A stretch of DNA of 64,000 bases, from contig NZ_SPUM01000038.1 of the NCBI RefSeq assembly GCF_004614195.1, forward strand, positions 1-64,000, read 5' to 3'. Below are positions 47,416-57,332 of this stretch, piece by piece. The translations under genes and the position numbers were made by a program. The notes under the pieces are model-generated. The model saw only the letters and a program-made list of their open reading frames with translations, did not search any database and was not told the DNA's origin. The stretch comes from Massilia horti. GTDB lineage: Bacteria > Pseudomonadota > Gammaproteobacteria > Burkholderiales > Burkholderiaceae_D. Within the stretch, counting starts at the first letter, position 1. The number at the start of each line of letters is the position of its first letter.

Positions 47416-49281
47416 ATGTCGTCCAGCCTGCAAAACCTGCTTCGCTACTTCCAACATGAGCTCGTGATGAACGACGCCTTGCGGGATGACTTCACACGCC
47501 GGCATCCGTCGCTCGCAAGCTCTTTAGGCATGGCCGGGGCAGGTGCCGAGCAAGACCCGCACATACAGCAGTTACTCCAAGCGATCGCGTTGATGAACGC
47601 CCACACGGCAATGCGCATCGACGCCGGCCACGACTGGTTGACCGAAGCACTGCTGCACATGAATTATCCGCATTACCTACGCCCGTTCCCTTCCTGCACA
47701 ATTGTTCAGTTTGATGCTGGAGACACTGAGCGAGGTGCTCACACCCTTGAGACGGTCACTAGCGTCCAACGCGGGACCTTGCTGCTCGGGCCGGTCAGCG
47801 AGAAAGTACGGTGTCAATTTCGCACGGTATACCCAGTAACCATCGCACCCATCAGGCTCTGTGCAGCTCTATTTGGGTCGGCGCTCAGCCGGCCGGCGGC
47901 TGGCCGCCTTCCGCCTGAAGTCACCCACCTCATCAGTCTCACCTTTGAAACAACTTCGAGTATGGCCGGGATCGGCGACTATGGACTGGAGCAGCTACGC
48001 CTGTTCATCGACGCGGAACCGTCGCTGTGCGCGCACCTGCGCGACGCCGTCTACCTCGGCGTCACATCCGCCTGGCTTGAATGTGGGGAGGCCGGTTCGT
48101 GGGTACGGCTGCGCCAGTTGCCGCTGCGCTCAGTCGGGTTCACGGACGATGAGGCCATCTTGCCGTTCCAGGCGCGCTCACATCACGCCTTTCGACTGCT
48201 CACCGAATATGGGTGTTTTCCCGAGAAGTTTAACTTTCTGGGCCTGGATCTCGCAGCGTGTGCCAATTCGATACCTGCCGGTTGTCACCGCGTCACCTTG
48301 CATCTCGGGGTGGCGGGAATGCGTCACGATTCCGATGCAGCACAAATCCTCGGCAAATTGACACAGCAGCACTTGCGCCTCTTCTGCACGCCGGCGGTGA
48401 ATCTTTTCAACAAGGCTGGTTGCGCTATTGAACTCGACCACACAAAGACCGAGTACGTCTTACCGACGGATGCAGTGGAACCGCGGGCTTTCGATCTCTA
48501 CAGTATCGACCGGGTTTCGGCTATCGAGGAGCGCGCTGACGGCAGAGGCGAAGCTCAGGAATTTTTCCCTTACTACTCCCTGAAGCACGGCATTGCCGGT
48601 GGACGGCGGGGGAACTACTACTATTTCCGCCGCAAAGACCTGCTGGCCGACCTCAGCCCCGGTTACGAGCACGCGATCTCACTGGTAGACCTCGACCTCA
48701 ACCCGCTGCAAGTGAAGGCTGCAAAAGTATCGATCGATCTGACCTGCACCAATCGTGACCTCCCGACACGGATGCCATTCGGAGCGCGGAACGGGGACTT
48801 GAGCATGGCCGAGCCGCTCGGCGGCATTCCGATCCGTATCCTGCGCAGGCCAAGCAGAAGCTATCGCTTTTCACCCAAGGACCGCTGGCGGCTAATTTCC
48901 CACCTTTCATTGAACCACCACTCATTAATGCAGGGTGACGTGGCGCCTCTCGCCGAATTGCTGACGCTGTATAACCTGCCGCAGTCGCCAGTCAACGCGC
49001 GTCAGGTTGGCGGGATCGTTGCGCTGTCGGCGAAGCCTGCTCGAATCAGGTGGAGGGAAGACTTCGCTACCAGCTTCATTCGCGGTATTGAAATACGGCT
49101 GGCCGTGGATGAACAGGCTTATGCCGGGTGCGGCTTGCATGCATTTGTTCAGGTGCTTGACCACTTCTTTGGCCTGTACGTTCACCTGAACAGCTACGTT
49201 CAGTTGATCGTCGTTTGCCACCAAACCGGGAAGGAGATTCTGCGATGCTCACCGCGCAGCGGAAGCCTGCAGCTTCTCTGA
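47416..49281 (+). CDS. tssF: Type VI secretion baseplate subunit TssF
   Basis: A 621-residue protein behind an AAGGGGAATCTGC site. Family markers are the N-terminal block with LLRYFQHELVMN and HMNYPHYLRPFPSC (PxYLRPxPS), the middle TEYGCFPEKFNFLGLDL, and TCTNRDLPTRMPFG near residue 440. TssF with TssG forms the wedge that surrounds the VgrG spike in the T6SS baseplate. The stop overlaps tssG by 37 bases. Sheath, membrane-complex and other baseplate genes (tssB, tssC, tssE, tssK, tssJLM) are not in the window. Confidence 0.93.
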   Translation: MSSSLQNLLRYFQHELVMNDALRDDFTRRHPSLASSLGMAGAGAEQDPHIQQLLQAIALMNAHTAMRIDAGHDWLTEALLHMNYPHYLRPFPSCTIVQFDAGDTERGAHTLETVTSVQRGTLLLGPVSEKVRCQFRTVYPVTIAPIRLCAALFGSALSRPAAGRLPPEVTHLISLTFETTSSMAGIGDYGLEQLRLFIDAEPSLCAHLRDAVYLGVTSAWLECGEAGSWVRLRQLPLRSVGFTDDEAILPFQARSHHAFRLLTEYGCFPEKFNFLGLDLAACANSIPAGCHRVTLHLGVAGMRHDSDAAQILGKLTQQHLRLFCTPAVNLFNKAGCAIELDHTKTEYVLPTDAVEPRAFDLYSIDRVSAIEERADGRGEAQEFFPYYSLKHGIAGGRRGNYYYFRRKDLLADLSPGYEHAISLVDLDLNPLQVKAAKVSIDLTCTNRDLPTRMPFGARNGDLSMAEPLGGIPIRILRRPSRSYRFSPKDRWRLISHLSLNHHSLMQGDVAPLAELLTLYNLPQSPVNARQVGGIVALSAKPARIRWREDFATSFIRGIEIRLAVDEQAYAGCGLHAFVQVLDHFFGLYVHLNSYVQLIVVCHQTGKEILRCSPRSGSLQLL

Positions 49282-50339
49282 TTCGACGCCTGCTCGACCA
49301 GCCTTACCGGTTCGAGTTCGCTCAAGCCGTCCGTATCGTGCACGCGTGGCTTGCCAAGGTCTTGCCAAATGCACCGGCCGAAACAGGTCAATACCTTCGG
49401 TTTCGTAATCGGCCCTCTTTTGTGTTCCCGCCTAGTGAGATCGATGCGCTGGTCGTGGAGGTGGACACTTCGACGGAAACGAATCCTCATGATGTTGTCA
49501 CCGCTGGCCAACTGCGCCGGATCAGCATCACACCATCATTCGGTGGACTGCTCGGCGTGTCGGGCGCGCTGCCGAATCACTATACCGAGAAGATTCTGGA
49601 AGCGCAGGAGCGTTCCGCCGTTGATGGTCAACTCGAATTCTTCGACCTTCTATCCCAGCGCGCGCACGCTTTGCATTACGAGGCATGGGAAAAGGGCCGC
49701 GTCTACGAAAGTGTCGATGCGCAGGGGGAGGACGAACTGCGGCAGATGCAGTGGGCACTCGCTGGCGTAGGGGCGCAACGCGGGCCACGACCATATGGAG
49801 CGCTGAGTGGCGATATCCCCGTATTTTACGCGGGCGTGCTACGGCATTACTCAACGTCGCCGCAAGTGTTGGAAGATGTGCTGACCGAATACTTCGGGGT
49901 GCCCTTCAAAGTCGTGCCATTTATCGGTGAATGGATCGACCTAGGGCCGTGGGACTCCGCGCAAATTGGCCGTGGGTTCTCGCTCAACGGGGGCTCTATT
50001 CTAGGCCCCAGGACATACAGCAAGGCGGAACGCGTACGCCTGCGCGTTGGGCCCTTATCCATCGATGAATTTGAACGCTTTCTCCCCCGATCAGAGGGTG
50101 CGAAGGCGATTGCGTTGATGGTGTCGATGTTTCGCGTACAGGAGCTGACCTTCGAGGTCCAACTCGTGCTTCGTGCCCGAGACGTTGTGCCCGCAGCTCT
50201 CTTACCCAAGAGTCGGCGGGGACTTGGACTGGGATACTCCGCGATCTTAACGACTCGCGTGCCCCAGGATCGTGACCATGACGGGCTTCGGTATGAGCTC
50301 TCAATCCATTACCTAGAGACGATAGATGGCAGAGTTTGA
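49245..50339 (+). CDS. tssG: Type VI secretion baseplate subunit TssG
   Basis: The start is the ATG after AAGGAGATTCTGCG inside the end of tssF, giving 364 residues. The TssG features are the start ASLIRRLLDQPYRFEFAQAV, SFGGLLGVSGALPNHYTE, the FFDLLSQR block and the end IGRGFSLNGGSILGPRTYSK. It overlaps vgrG by 14 bases, indicating tight translational coupling between baseplate and spike genes. Confidence 0.93.
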   Translation: MLTAQRKPAASLIRRLLDQPYRFEFAQAVRIVHAWLAKVLPNAPAETGQYLRFRNRPSFVFPPSEIDALVVEVDTSTETNPHDVVTAGQLRRISITPSFGGLLGVSGALPNHYTEKILEAQERSAVDGQLEFFDLLSQRAHALHYEAWEKGRVYESVDAQGEDELRQMQWALAGVGAQRGPRPYGALSGDIPVFYAGVLRHYSTSPQVLEDVLTEYFGVPFKVVPFIGEWIDLGPWDSAQIGRGFSLNGGSILGPRTYSKAERVRLRVGPLSIDEFERFLPRSEGAKAIALMVSMFRVQELTFEVQLVLRARDVVPAALLPKSRRGLGLGYSAILTTRVPQDRDHDGLRYELSIHYLETIDGRV

Positions 50340-53148
50340 CCCAATGGACCTTGCTAGGCTGGCTCAGTACGCCCTTTCGACACAGGATCGGCCGCTCAGG
50401 CTTGTGCTTGACCGGCCAGGCGGGGACGCGGACTGGGGTAGCCAGCTTTTACCCCAGAAGGTTACAGGACAGGAAGCAATATGCGGCGGATTCGAGTTTC
50501 GGATCCTTTGCGTGGCCGAGAGCGCCAAGCTTGCCCTCAAGAAGTTCATCGGTGTGCCTGCCGAACTGCAAATCGTGACCGACCACGGCCAGCTGAGGCG
50601 ATTTTGCGGCATTGTTACTGGCGTCCTGTCGGGACAGAGTGACGGCGGACTGGCCACGTATCAGCTGGTCATGCGTGATGCGCTGTCCGTGATGGAAAAT
50701 CGCGTTAACACGCGAGTGTTCCGCGACATGAGTGAGCTGGACATTATCCAGGCTCTGATCGCGGAGTGGCGTGTCAACAATTCCGTGCTCGCCGCTTCGT
50801 TCGACCTCGAAATCGACGTCGGTTTGAACGGCAAGCTCGCGCGGCGCGAATTTACCATGCAGCACAACGAATCGGACGCCGCATTCGTTCGCCGCCTAAT
50901 GCAAAGACGTGGCATTGCGTGGTTCTTTCGGCCTGGGCTCCCCAATCGTGCGGGTCCCATTGGGAGCCAGAAGAACGACGAGATCGGCCATACCTTAGTG
51001 CTCTTCGACGATTCACTCCGTCTTCGTGAGAATGAAGCTGGCAGCGTGCGATTTCACCGGGATGCAGCGACCGAAGAGCGCGACGCGATCACCTATTGGA
51101 GCGCCGAGCGCAACCTGCAACCCGGCAGTGTATGGCTGCACAGCTGGGACTACAAGAACCCTGGCGGGACCGCCTTCAACACGACGCAGGCCCAGTCCCG
51201 AGCGAACCAGGGAGAGCGTGGAAACCAACTTGCGGCAAGCCTGGAGGACTACTACGTTGCGGCGCCGCACTTGGGGGATACGGCGCTTGATTTGACTGAA
51301 CTGGGAAACACGCAGATGGCGCACTACGAGTATGCGTCCAAATGCTTCCACGGCGAAGGCAGCGTGCGCGACCTGGCTGTAGGCGAGTGGATCAGCCTGG
51401 ATGGGCATCCCGAGATCGACACACATGCGGAAAAGGAACGCCGGTTCGTCATCACCGAGCAGCGGATCGTCGCCCAAAACAACCTGCCGGTTGAGATTAG
51501 CGCGCGAGTGGAACGCCTGTTTAATCGGAACGGCTGGGCACAGGGGGAATACGCTGTATTCACGGACCACGACGGAACACCGATCCGCTACAAGACGCGG
51601 TTCTCCTGCGTGCGGCGCAGCGTGCGGATCGTCCCTCCGCGCCCAATCCTGCCACGACTTCAGATTCAGACAGCCATCGTGGTTGGTCCATCCAACGATG
51701 AGGTATGGTGCGACAAAATGGGGCGGGTCAAAGTGCGGTTTCCGGCAACAAGGCCGCAGGATCACGCGCATGCGGCCGGGGCCGGTGCCTCCGATTCGGA
51801 CGGAGACTCGGCGTGGGTACGCGTGGGCTCGAACTGGGCGGGCAACGGACCGGGTAGCGGCGGCCAATGTGGTGTGCGACTGCTTCCGCCCGTCGGCACA
51901 GAAGTGCTGGTCGATTTTGCAGGCGGCGACCCGGACAAACCGATCATCGTCGGCCAGTTATACAACGTAATCGCGCTTCCACCAGCCTTTCGGCGGGAAG
52001 GGGCGCTGCCGGCAACCAGATATCAATCGGGCATCCGTAGCCGCGAGGTGCGCGGGCAGCGCGGCAACCAACTCCGGTTTGATGACACTCCGGGCCAGAT
52101 CAGTGCACAACTGGCGAGTGATCATGCGACCACCGAGCTGAATATGGGTTACCTGACCGAGCTGCGCCAGGATGGCCGCGCCGCGCCGAGGGGCGAGGGA
52201 GCTGAATTGCGCACGGACGAGGCGATCGCGCTGCATGCCGCAAGGGGGATTTTTCTGAGCGCATGGAAACTGCTCGGCGCCGCGACCACCAAGGGTGGCC
52301 AGCTTGCACGAGATGATTTCCTCGGCTTGATGCGCGAATGCGGCGAGCTTTTCGCATCGCTCGGCAATTACGCTGCTTCGCACAATGGACTGCCGATCGA
52401 CGCCAAGGAGCAGGACGAACTGCTGGCGCGCTTTAAGAAGTGGGAAGACGGCAGTAACACCGCGCCAAAGGCGGCCGAGCCACGGGAGCCCGTGATTGGC
52501 GTAACCTCGCCAGCCGGGATTGGCTTTGCCAGCTCCAAGGCCATCGTCAGCTACTCGGCCAAGAACATCGACACGGTCGCGCAGCAGCACTTGCAGCTGG
52601 CGGCCGGCCAGCGTGTCAACGTCAATGCCGGCAATGGGCTTTCGCTGTTCGCGCAGAGCGGAGGGATAAATGCCATCGCGCACGCCGGCAAGCTGCTCCT
52701 TCAAAGCCAGCACGGCGATGTCGAGATCAACGCGGACGAAAACGTGAAAGTCACCGCCACGAAAGGCACGGTCACCATCGCGGCCGAGAAGCTTCTGTTT
52801 GTGACTGCCGACGGCTCATTCTTCAAGTTGGGCGATGGGCCACCAGTCATCGGCAGCAAGGATCCGCTCAAGTTCCACGCGCCGGATTTCATCTGGGATG
52901 GTCCGGAGACGATGAGCACGCAGTTGCCATCATTTGGCAAGGACGGAACGGATCTCCAGTTCACTCCGCACTACTACCCGCACCTCGATGGCGGCGTACC
53001 CGCGACCGGGCTCAATTACAAGATCGAATCGGCTGCCGCTGCAAGCAGCGAGGGCAGTACAGATGCTGCCGGGAAGAGCAGTACCTTGCAGCACGACCAA
53101 ATGCACTTTGCGAGCATAAATCTCGTTAGGAAGGATGGGCAGTCATGA
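50326..53148 (+). CDS. Type VI secretion tip protein VgrG with DUF2345 and transthyretin-like C-terminus
   Basis: A 940-residue spike protein. The order is a gp27-like part (about 20-430; FEFRILCVAESAKLALKKF; FTMQHNESDAAFVRRLMQ), the gp5 OB part (about 445-545; DKMGRVKVRFPATR; AWVRVGSNWAGNG; GTEVLVDFAGGDPDKPIIVG), a DUF2345 needle extension (about 590-850) and a last 60 residues of transthyretin-like pattern (GGVPATGLNYKIE, then EGSTDAAGKSSTL). In Pseudomonas VgrG2b a similar end helps to load the Tle3 lipase, and the next gene is Tle3-like, so this end is the likely docking site. Confidence 0.95.
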   Translation: MAEFDPMDLARLAQYALSTQDRPLRLVLDRPGGDADWGSQLLPQKVTGQEAICGGFEFRILCVAESAKLALKKFIGVPAELQIVTDHGQLRRFCGIVTGVLSGQSDGGLATYQLVMRDALSVMENRVNTRVFRDMSELDIIQALIAEWRVNNSVLAASFDLEIDVGLNGKLARREFTMQHNESDAAFVRRLMQRRGIAWFFRPGLPNRAGPIGSQKNDEIGHTLVLFDDSLRLRENEAGSVRFHRDAATEERDAITYWSAERNLQPGSVWLHSWDYKNPGGTAFNTTQAQSRANQGERGNQLAASLEDYYVAAPHLGDTALDLTELGNTQMAHYEYASKCFHGEGSVRDLAVGEWISLDGHPEIDTHAEKERRFVITEQRIVAQNNLPVEISARVERLFNRNGWAQGEYAVFTDHDGTPIRYKTRFSCVRRSVRIVPPRPILPRLQIQTAIVVGPSNDEVWCDKMGRVKVRFPATRPQDHAHAAGAGASDSDGDSAWVRVGSNWAGNGPGSGGQCGVRLLPPVGTEVLVDFAGGDPDKPIIVGQLYNVIALPPAFRREGALPATRYQSGIRSREVRGQRGNQLRFDDTPGQISAQLASDHATTELNMGYLTELRQDGRAAPRGEGAELRTDEAIALHAARGIFLSAWKLLGAATTKGGQLARDDFLGLMRECGELFASLGNYAASHNGLPIDAKEQDELLARFKKWEDGSNTAPKAAEPREPVIGVTSPAGIGFASSKAIVSYSAKNIDTVAQQHLQLAAGQRVNVNAGNGLSLFAQSGGINAIAHAGKLLLQSQHGDVEINADENVKVTATKGTVTIAAEKLLFVTADGSFFKLGDGPPVIGSKDPLKFHAPDFIWDGPETMSTQLPSFGKDGTDLQFTPHYYPHLDGGVPATGLNYKIESAAAASSEGSTDAAGKSSTLQHDQMHFASINLVRKDGQS

Positions 53149-55508
53149 CCAAGGAAAAGAGCCCAGGGCTTTACAAAAAATTGCCGTTCAGCGTAGGCAC
53201 CGGACAAGGAGTGACTTTGCCGGGGCAAGGGAACAAGAAGATTGTCGGGGTAAAGCACAACCTGCCAGGTTCAATCATTCTTGTTCATGGCGTGAACGAC
53301 GTCGGCACCAGCTATGACGCGGTGGAATCGGGCTTGTGCGAGGGCCTGACGACGCGCCTGCGCGGCGACGTGAGGCCGGCCACGTACCGGATGCCGCAAA
53401 CAGCCGATACCGAAAAACTGGAAGAAGATCCGGACGCGGTGTTCTACAAGCGGCAGATCACCGACAACACGCACAGCCCGGTGATCCCGTTCTATTGGGG
53501 CTTTCGGGAAGAAACGGGCAATGCAGGCGACTGGAGGAAGACGCCACACGGTCAGGCGGTCGACCGCTACGGCAACCGGTTGGACAGGGACTACGCGAAG
53601 GGCGGCGGCCCGTTTGGCAACGCGACCACCTCGCTCCCGGAAATGTGGAACCGCGGTAAGAGCGATGCCCATGGAGCTCTGGACTGGGTGCAGCGCGATG
53701 CAACCCGCCCCATCCGGAAAAACCCGGGCCGACTCTACATGATCCTGGCGGCGCGACGGCTCGCCGCCCTCATTTCAATGATCCGCGACTACGATGAAGA
53801 CGAAACGGTCTCGATCGTCGCCCACAGCCAAGGTTGCATGCTCAGCCTGCTGGCCCAGGCTTTTCTGCTCGACCCGAAAATGCAGGAAATCCAGCCCGGC
53901 GCACGGCCAGCCGACACGCTGATCCTGTGTAACCCGCCGTACAGCCTGGTCGACGAGCTGCCGACACTGGCCGGTTGGGTTGACGGATATTCGGGCGAAG
54001 ACGCACAGATGAAGAAGGACGACCGTTACCGATATATTCGCGGCGGCCAGACACTGCACGCGCGCTTGACCACGCTGGCGAACATTGTCAAGGGCGTAGT
54101 GGGGAACAAGCATGAGTCGCCGCCATTGGCGGAACTGACGGATGCACACAAACACTGCGGCACGGTCGGCCCCAAATGGGTGGCCAGCACGGACCGCGAC
54201 AACCGAGGCAAGGTCTACCTGTACTTCTCGCCCGAGGACATGACGGTGGCGCTCTCCAGCGTGCAAGGGATCGGCTGGCAAGGCGTGCCTGACTACCAGC
54301 GGGGCCATCGCCTCGAAACCAAGCAAGTCAGCGCCGGCGCACCATTTAAGGATTTCGTGCCCCCGCACAGCAAAACTGCAGAAGTACCGAACCCGACCAT
54401 ACGCAAGCCACTTTCGGAGCTAGGCGCAGGCTTCTTTCAACGCGTGTTTACATTGAAGCGCCGCCCCGATCCTCAAAACGGCAGATTCGTCATGGTCGGG
54501 GAAGCGCCCCATGACTTTGCGCTCCGGGTGCCCGGCGAGGACGATCACGCCCATACGGCCGACAGCGACACGTTTGCGAGCAATCATGGGGTTCGCGCGC
54601 ACCTGCCGGGGCCCGGTGACGCGCCCAGCGACGCGTCGCCCGAAGAACAGGCTCGCTTCATCCTGCGCCGCATCACCGGCGAAGCATTGCCCAAGCCGAT
54701 TGTCGCCCGCATGGCCGAGGGCGCCTTCCCCGATGCGCAGCACCGGTACGGGGCCAGTGAACACGTCGACCAGATCGACGCCGCGATTGCGGTCACCAGC
54801 GATTACGGTATCGACAAACACTGGGAATGCATCGGAGATTCGGGCAGCGTCTGGATGGCGTTGCGTGACTATGAGCCGATTTCGAGCCCGCGCCCAGCCC
54901 TGTATGAGGGTAAGGTGGCAAAGGTCAACGACCAGCGGTTCGCGCTCGCGGAACGGCTCAATCGCGGCAAGGAAAACGCCGACAAGTGCGAGATCAAGAA
55001 CGTGTACGTGTGCCTGGACGGCGGCTACAAGCCGCGCCCGGTCAACCCGCCCAAGCTGTTGATTGAGCGGACCGAGACGCCGAACGAGGCCAGGAAGCGC
55101 TGGCAGAAGACGGATGTGCCGCGCTCGTTCCACAGCGCCGTGTACGGCGGCCGCAAGAACCACAGCCATGTCACGGCCTACGACGTGGCGATCGGTGGAG
55201 GGCATGCGCCTACCCATCCCCTGTTCTATAAGTACCTATGTGCGGTCGCGGACTGGCGCCTGAAGCAACCGGGGCCGCGCGAGCAACCACGGCCGGGAAT
55301 CCTCACCAGGGAAAAATTCTTGCAGCAATTTTCGGTCTACTGGGCGGACGAACGCCCCTGGCGCAAGGCGCTGATCGAAGGTAACTCAGGCTATTACTCC
55401 AAAGGGATTCTGCCGGACGGCCTTCCCCTGCCGCCCGAGCTTCCGACTGCGCTTGTCGTCGAACCGATGTCGAAACCTGTTGGAAACTCGGAGCGCGTGA
55501 CCTCATGA
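53145..55508 (+). CDS. Type VI lipase effector, Tle3-like (alpha/beta hydrolase, DUF3274 type)
   Basis: A 787-residue protein that starts within the vgrG stop (ATGA). The alpha/beta hydrolase core has the oxyanion strand IILVHGVND (about 44-52) and the nucleophile elbow AHSQG with S228. The C-terminal half carries the DUF3274-like end (YGRKNHSHVTAYDV-like segment and HPLFYKYLCAVADWRL). Tle3 effectors hydrolyse phospholipids in the periplasm of target cells. No signal peptide is seen, as expected for a T6SS cargo. Assignment to Tle3 rests on the context of VgrG and the DUF2875 adaptor as well as on the motif. Confidence 0.85.
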   Translation: MTKEKSPGLYKKLPFSVGTGQGVTLPGQGNKKIVGVKHNLPGSIILVHGVNDVGTSYDAVESGLCEGLTTRLRGDVRPATYRMPQTADTEKLEEDPDAVFYKRQITDNTHSPVIPFYWGFREETGNAGDWRKTPHGQAVDRYGNRLDRDYAKGGGPFGNATTSLPEMWNRGKSDAHGALDWVQRDATRPIRKNPGRLYMILAARRLAALISMIRDYDEDETVSIVAHSQGCMLSLLAQAFLLDPKMQEIQPGARPADTLILCNPPYSLVDELPTLAGWVDGYSGEDAQMKKDDRYRYIRGGQTLHARLTTLANIVKGVVGNKHESPPLAELTDAHKHCGTVGPKWVASTDRDNRGKVYLYFSPEDMTVALSSVQGIGWQGVPDYQRGHRLETKQVSAGAPFKDFVPPHSKTAEVPNPTIRKPLSELGAGFFQRVFTLKRRPDPQNGRFVMVGEAPHDFALRVPGEDDHAHTADSDTFASNHGVRAHLPGPGDAPSDASPEEQARFILRRITGEALPKPIVARMAEGAFPDAQHRYGASEHVDQIDAAIAVTSDYGIDKHWECIGDSGSVWMALRDYEPISSPRPALYEGKVAKVNDQRFALAERLNRGKENADKCEIKNVYVCLDGGYKPRPVNPPKLLIERTETPNEARKRWQKTDVPRSFHSAVYGGRKNHSHVTAYDVAIGGGHAPTHPLFYKYLCAVADWRLKQPGPREQPRPGILTREKFLQQFSVYWADERPWRKALIEGNSGYYSKGILPDGLPLPPELPTALVVEPMSKPVGNSERVTS

Positions 55509-57277
55509 GCTCGAACAGGAAAAAGAAGACTGCTGCAGCAAGCCGGGTGAGGGCTCGTCACCTATCCGTTCTCGCTCTGGTCTCTCTCTTCGCAATCTCG
55601 ATCGACGGGATGGCGGCATCCAACCAAACGGAGGTGGCAATGAGCAAACCATGGTGGCTCTTGGCTGTAGTGTTGGGGATCGGGGCGGTGCTCGGCGGGC
55701 GTTGGGTACTGGCGGCACGCGAAGCCGAAGCACGGCAAGCGCAAGCCACGGCCGCGGCGCTGAAGGCACGCCAGCAGTTGGCGGCGGCGCGCACCGGACA
55801 AGGGCGACGCGAGTACGTGCTGGAAGTCATCAGTTTGGGCGTCACCTTTGACAAATTCCGGCAGGGAAAACTGTGGGACGTGCTGCAAACCGGCAATCCC
55901 TACACTTCGATTCGAGAGCAAGATCCCAAGAAATATCCCTGGTCGGACGATGACAAGCTCGGTACAAGCGGCGGCCGGGCCGGCGACACGCTGGAAAACG
56001 GCGCCGGGTATACGGTGACGGAATGGGGGACTCCGGTATTTAACGCGGCACCGCCGAATTCGAGTGATGACCGAGATAGTCCGTTGTCGCCTGACATGGG
56101 CATCGCCGGCTCGGCGGAAGCGTCAGGGATGTCCACTAGTCTCTTCGTGGCCGGCCCGCGACGCTTTGCCGAACGCCCGGACCGCATCCTCGAAGACGTT
56201 TTCGATTTCTTCGACGCCAACCCGGACATTCCGTACATCGTCTTGAACTCGGACGACGGCATGGGGCTCCGGGACCTTTCCCGACCGACTGGTTCACCGC
56301 CGCTCGTCAAGGACGGCTACTACATCCCGGAAATGCCTGACTCGTCCGCGCTGTTCCTGCTGGCACGGCGCGAACGTGTCGATCCGATCCGGCCGTTCGT
56401 CTATGACGACATCGACGATTACCGCGTCGGTATGGATGTGCTCAACCGCGATGGAGTCGCACGCCGGCTCTTTCTGGGCTACCTCGACTTGAAAAAATCG
56501 GTACCGCGACCGAAAGAACCCGCATGGCGAACGGAGCGCGCCGTGACGGCCTCCGAATGGCTGGACTACGCCGCCAAGTTCGGCGTGCGGCCGGACATCC
56601 GAGGCACCGGCCCGACCAGCTTTCTCGACCGAGAGCTGAACGCGAAGCATCTACCGCCGAGAGATTGGAAGCCGACGCCGTGGTTCCCTGTCCCCTGGAG
56701 CAAGACCCAACTGGAGCAGTTCGACAAACTGCCGACGCTCGGCTTTATCCATCGCCCCGTCTTCGTTAAAACGACAGACGAACACGGCAAGCCGCTGGCA
56801 CGTCGCGACGCCCGCCAAAAAGCGCTCGTGGAAGGCTTGCAGGAAGCGCTGCGCACCTTGCCCGAGGCCGCGCGGGCCAAGGGGCCTGCGCGCGTGATCG
56901 CCGCCACGAACGACCAGACCGAACAGCTAATTGCGCTCGAAGGCATGCTGCGCCACTACGCTACACAGGGCGGCCCCGAGATCGACAGCGGCAAGCTCGA
57001 CAAGTTCATCAATATTGACCGGCGCCTCGGCAATACCGGCGCGGCAACGTTGTTCATGGAGATGGCAATCGGCGTGATGGGCAGTTATCGCGCCGGTGGC
57101 CCCAGCTTGGCAGTCAACCTGCGCGATCCGCACGAGGCGAGCTTCATTTTCATCAGCCCGCCCTCCGAAGAAAAGCGAAAGGCCCAGCAACACGTGCGCG
57201 GCGGGGATGTCTTCCGCAGTATCAAATCGCCTGCAATCGACCCGGCTAACTATGCCGTACCGGTGGAAGCCAAGTAA
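55505..57277 (+). CDS. DUF2875 family protein, Tla3-like T6SS lipase adaptor
   Basis: A protein of 590 residues from the ATG that overlaps the lipase stop, or 545 from the ATG at 55640, which has a better GGAGG site five bases upstream. It has a membrane helix (WWLLAVVLGIGAVLGG), a coiled stretch and a large periplasmic or cytoplasmic part with LEVISLGVTFDKFRQGKLW and NSDDGMGLRDLSRPTG. In Pseudomonas, Tla3 (DUF2875) brings Tle3 to VgrG2b. The same gene trio occurs here, so an adaptor role is the best inference. Which start is used is open. Confidence 0.82.
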   Translation: MSSNRKKKTAAASRVRARHLSVLALVSLFAISIDGMAASNQTEVAMSKPWWLLAVVLGIGAVLGGRWVLAAREAEARQAQATAAALKARQQLAAARTGQGRREYVLEVISLGVTFDKFRQGKLWDVLQTGNPYTSIREQDPKKYPWSDDDKLGTSGGRAGDTLENGAGYTVTEWGTPVFNAAPPNSSDDRDSPLSPDMGIAGSAEASGMSTSLFVAGPRRFAERPDRILEDVFDFFDANPDIPYIVLNSDDGMGLRDLSRPTGSPPLVKDGYYIPEMPDSSALFLLARRERVDPIRPFVYDDIDDYRVGMDVLNRDGVARRLFLGYLDLKKSVPRPKEPAWRTERAVTASEWLDYAAKFGVRPDIRGTGPTSFLDRELNAKHLPPRDWKPTPWFPVPWSKTQLEQFDKLPTLGFIHRPVFVKTTDEHGKPLARRDARQKALVEGLQEALRTLPEAARAKGPARVIAATNDQTEQLIALEGMLRHYATQGGPEIDSGKLDKFINIDRRLGNTGAATLFMEMAIGVMGSYRAGGPSLAVNLRDPHEASFIFISPPSEEKRKAQQHVRGGDVFRSIKSPAIDPANYAVPVEAK

Positions 57278-57332
57278 TGGATTAGCGCACTCCGTTTTCA
57301 ATCGAACTTACCAAAGACGAGATATTCGCGTT

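Noticed and set aside
53775-54368. A 197-codon minus-strand frame inside the lipase gene as hidden immunity gene
   Set aside because: It is a reverse-frame shadow with Arg/His/Val-rich composition, no signal peptide and no ribosome binding site.
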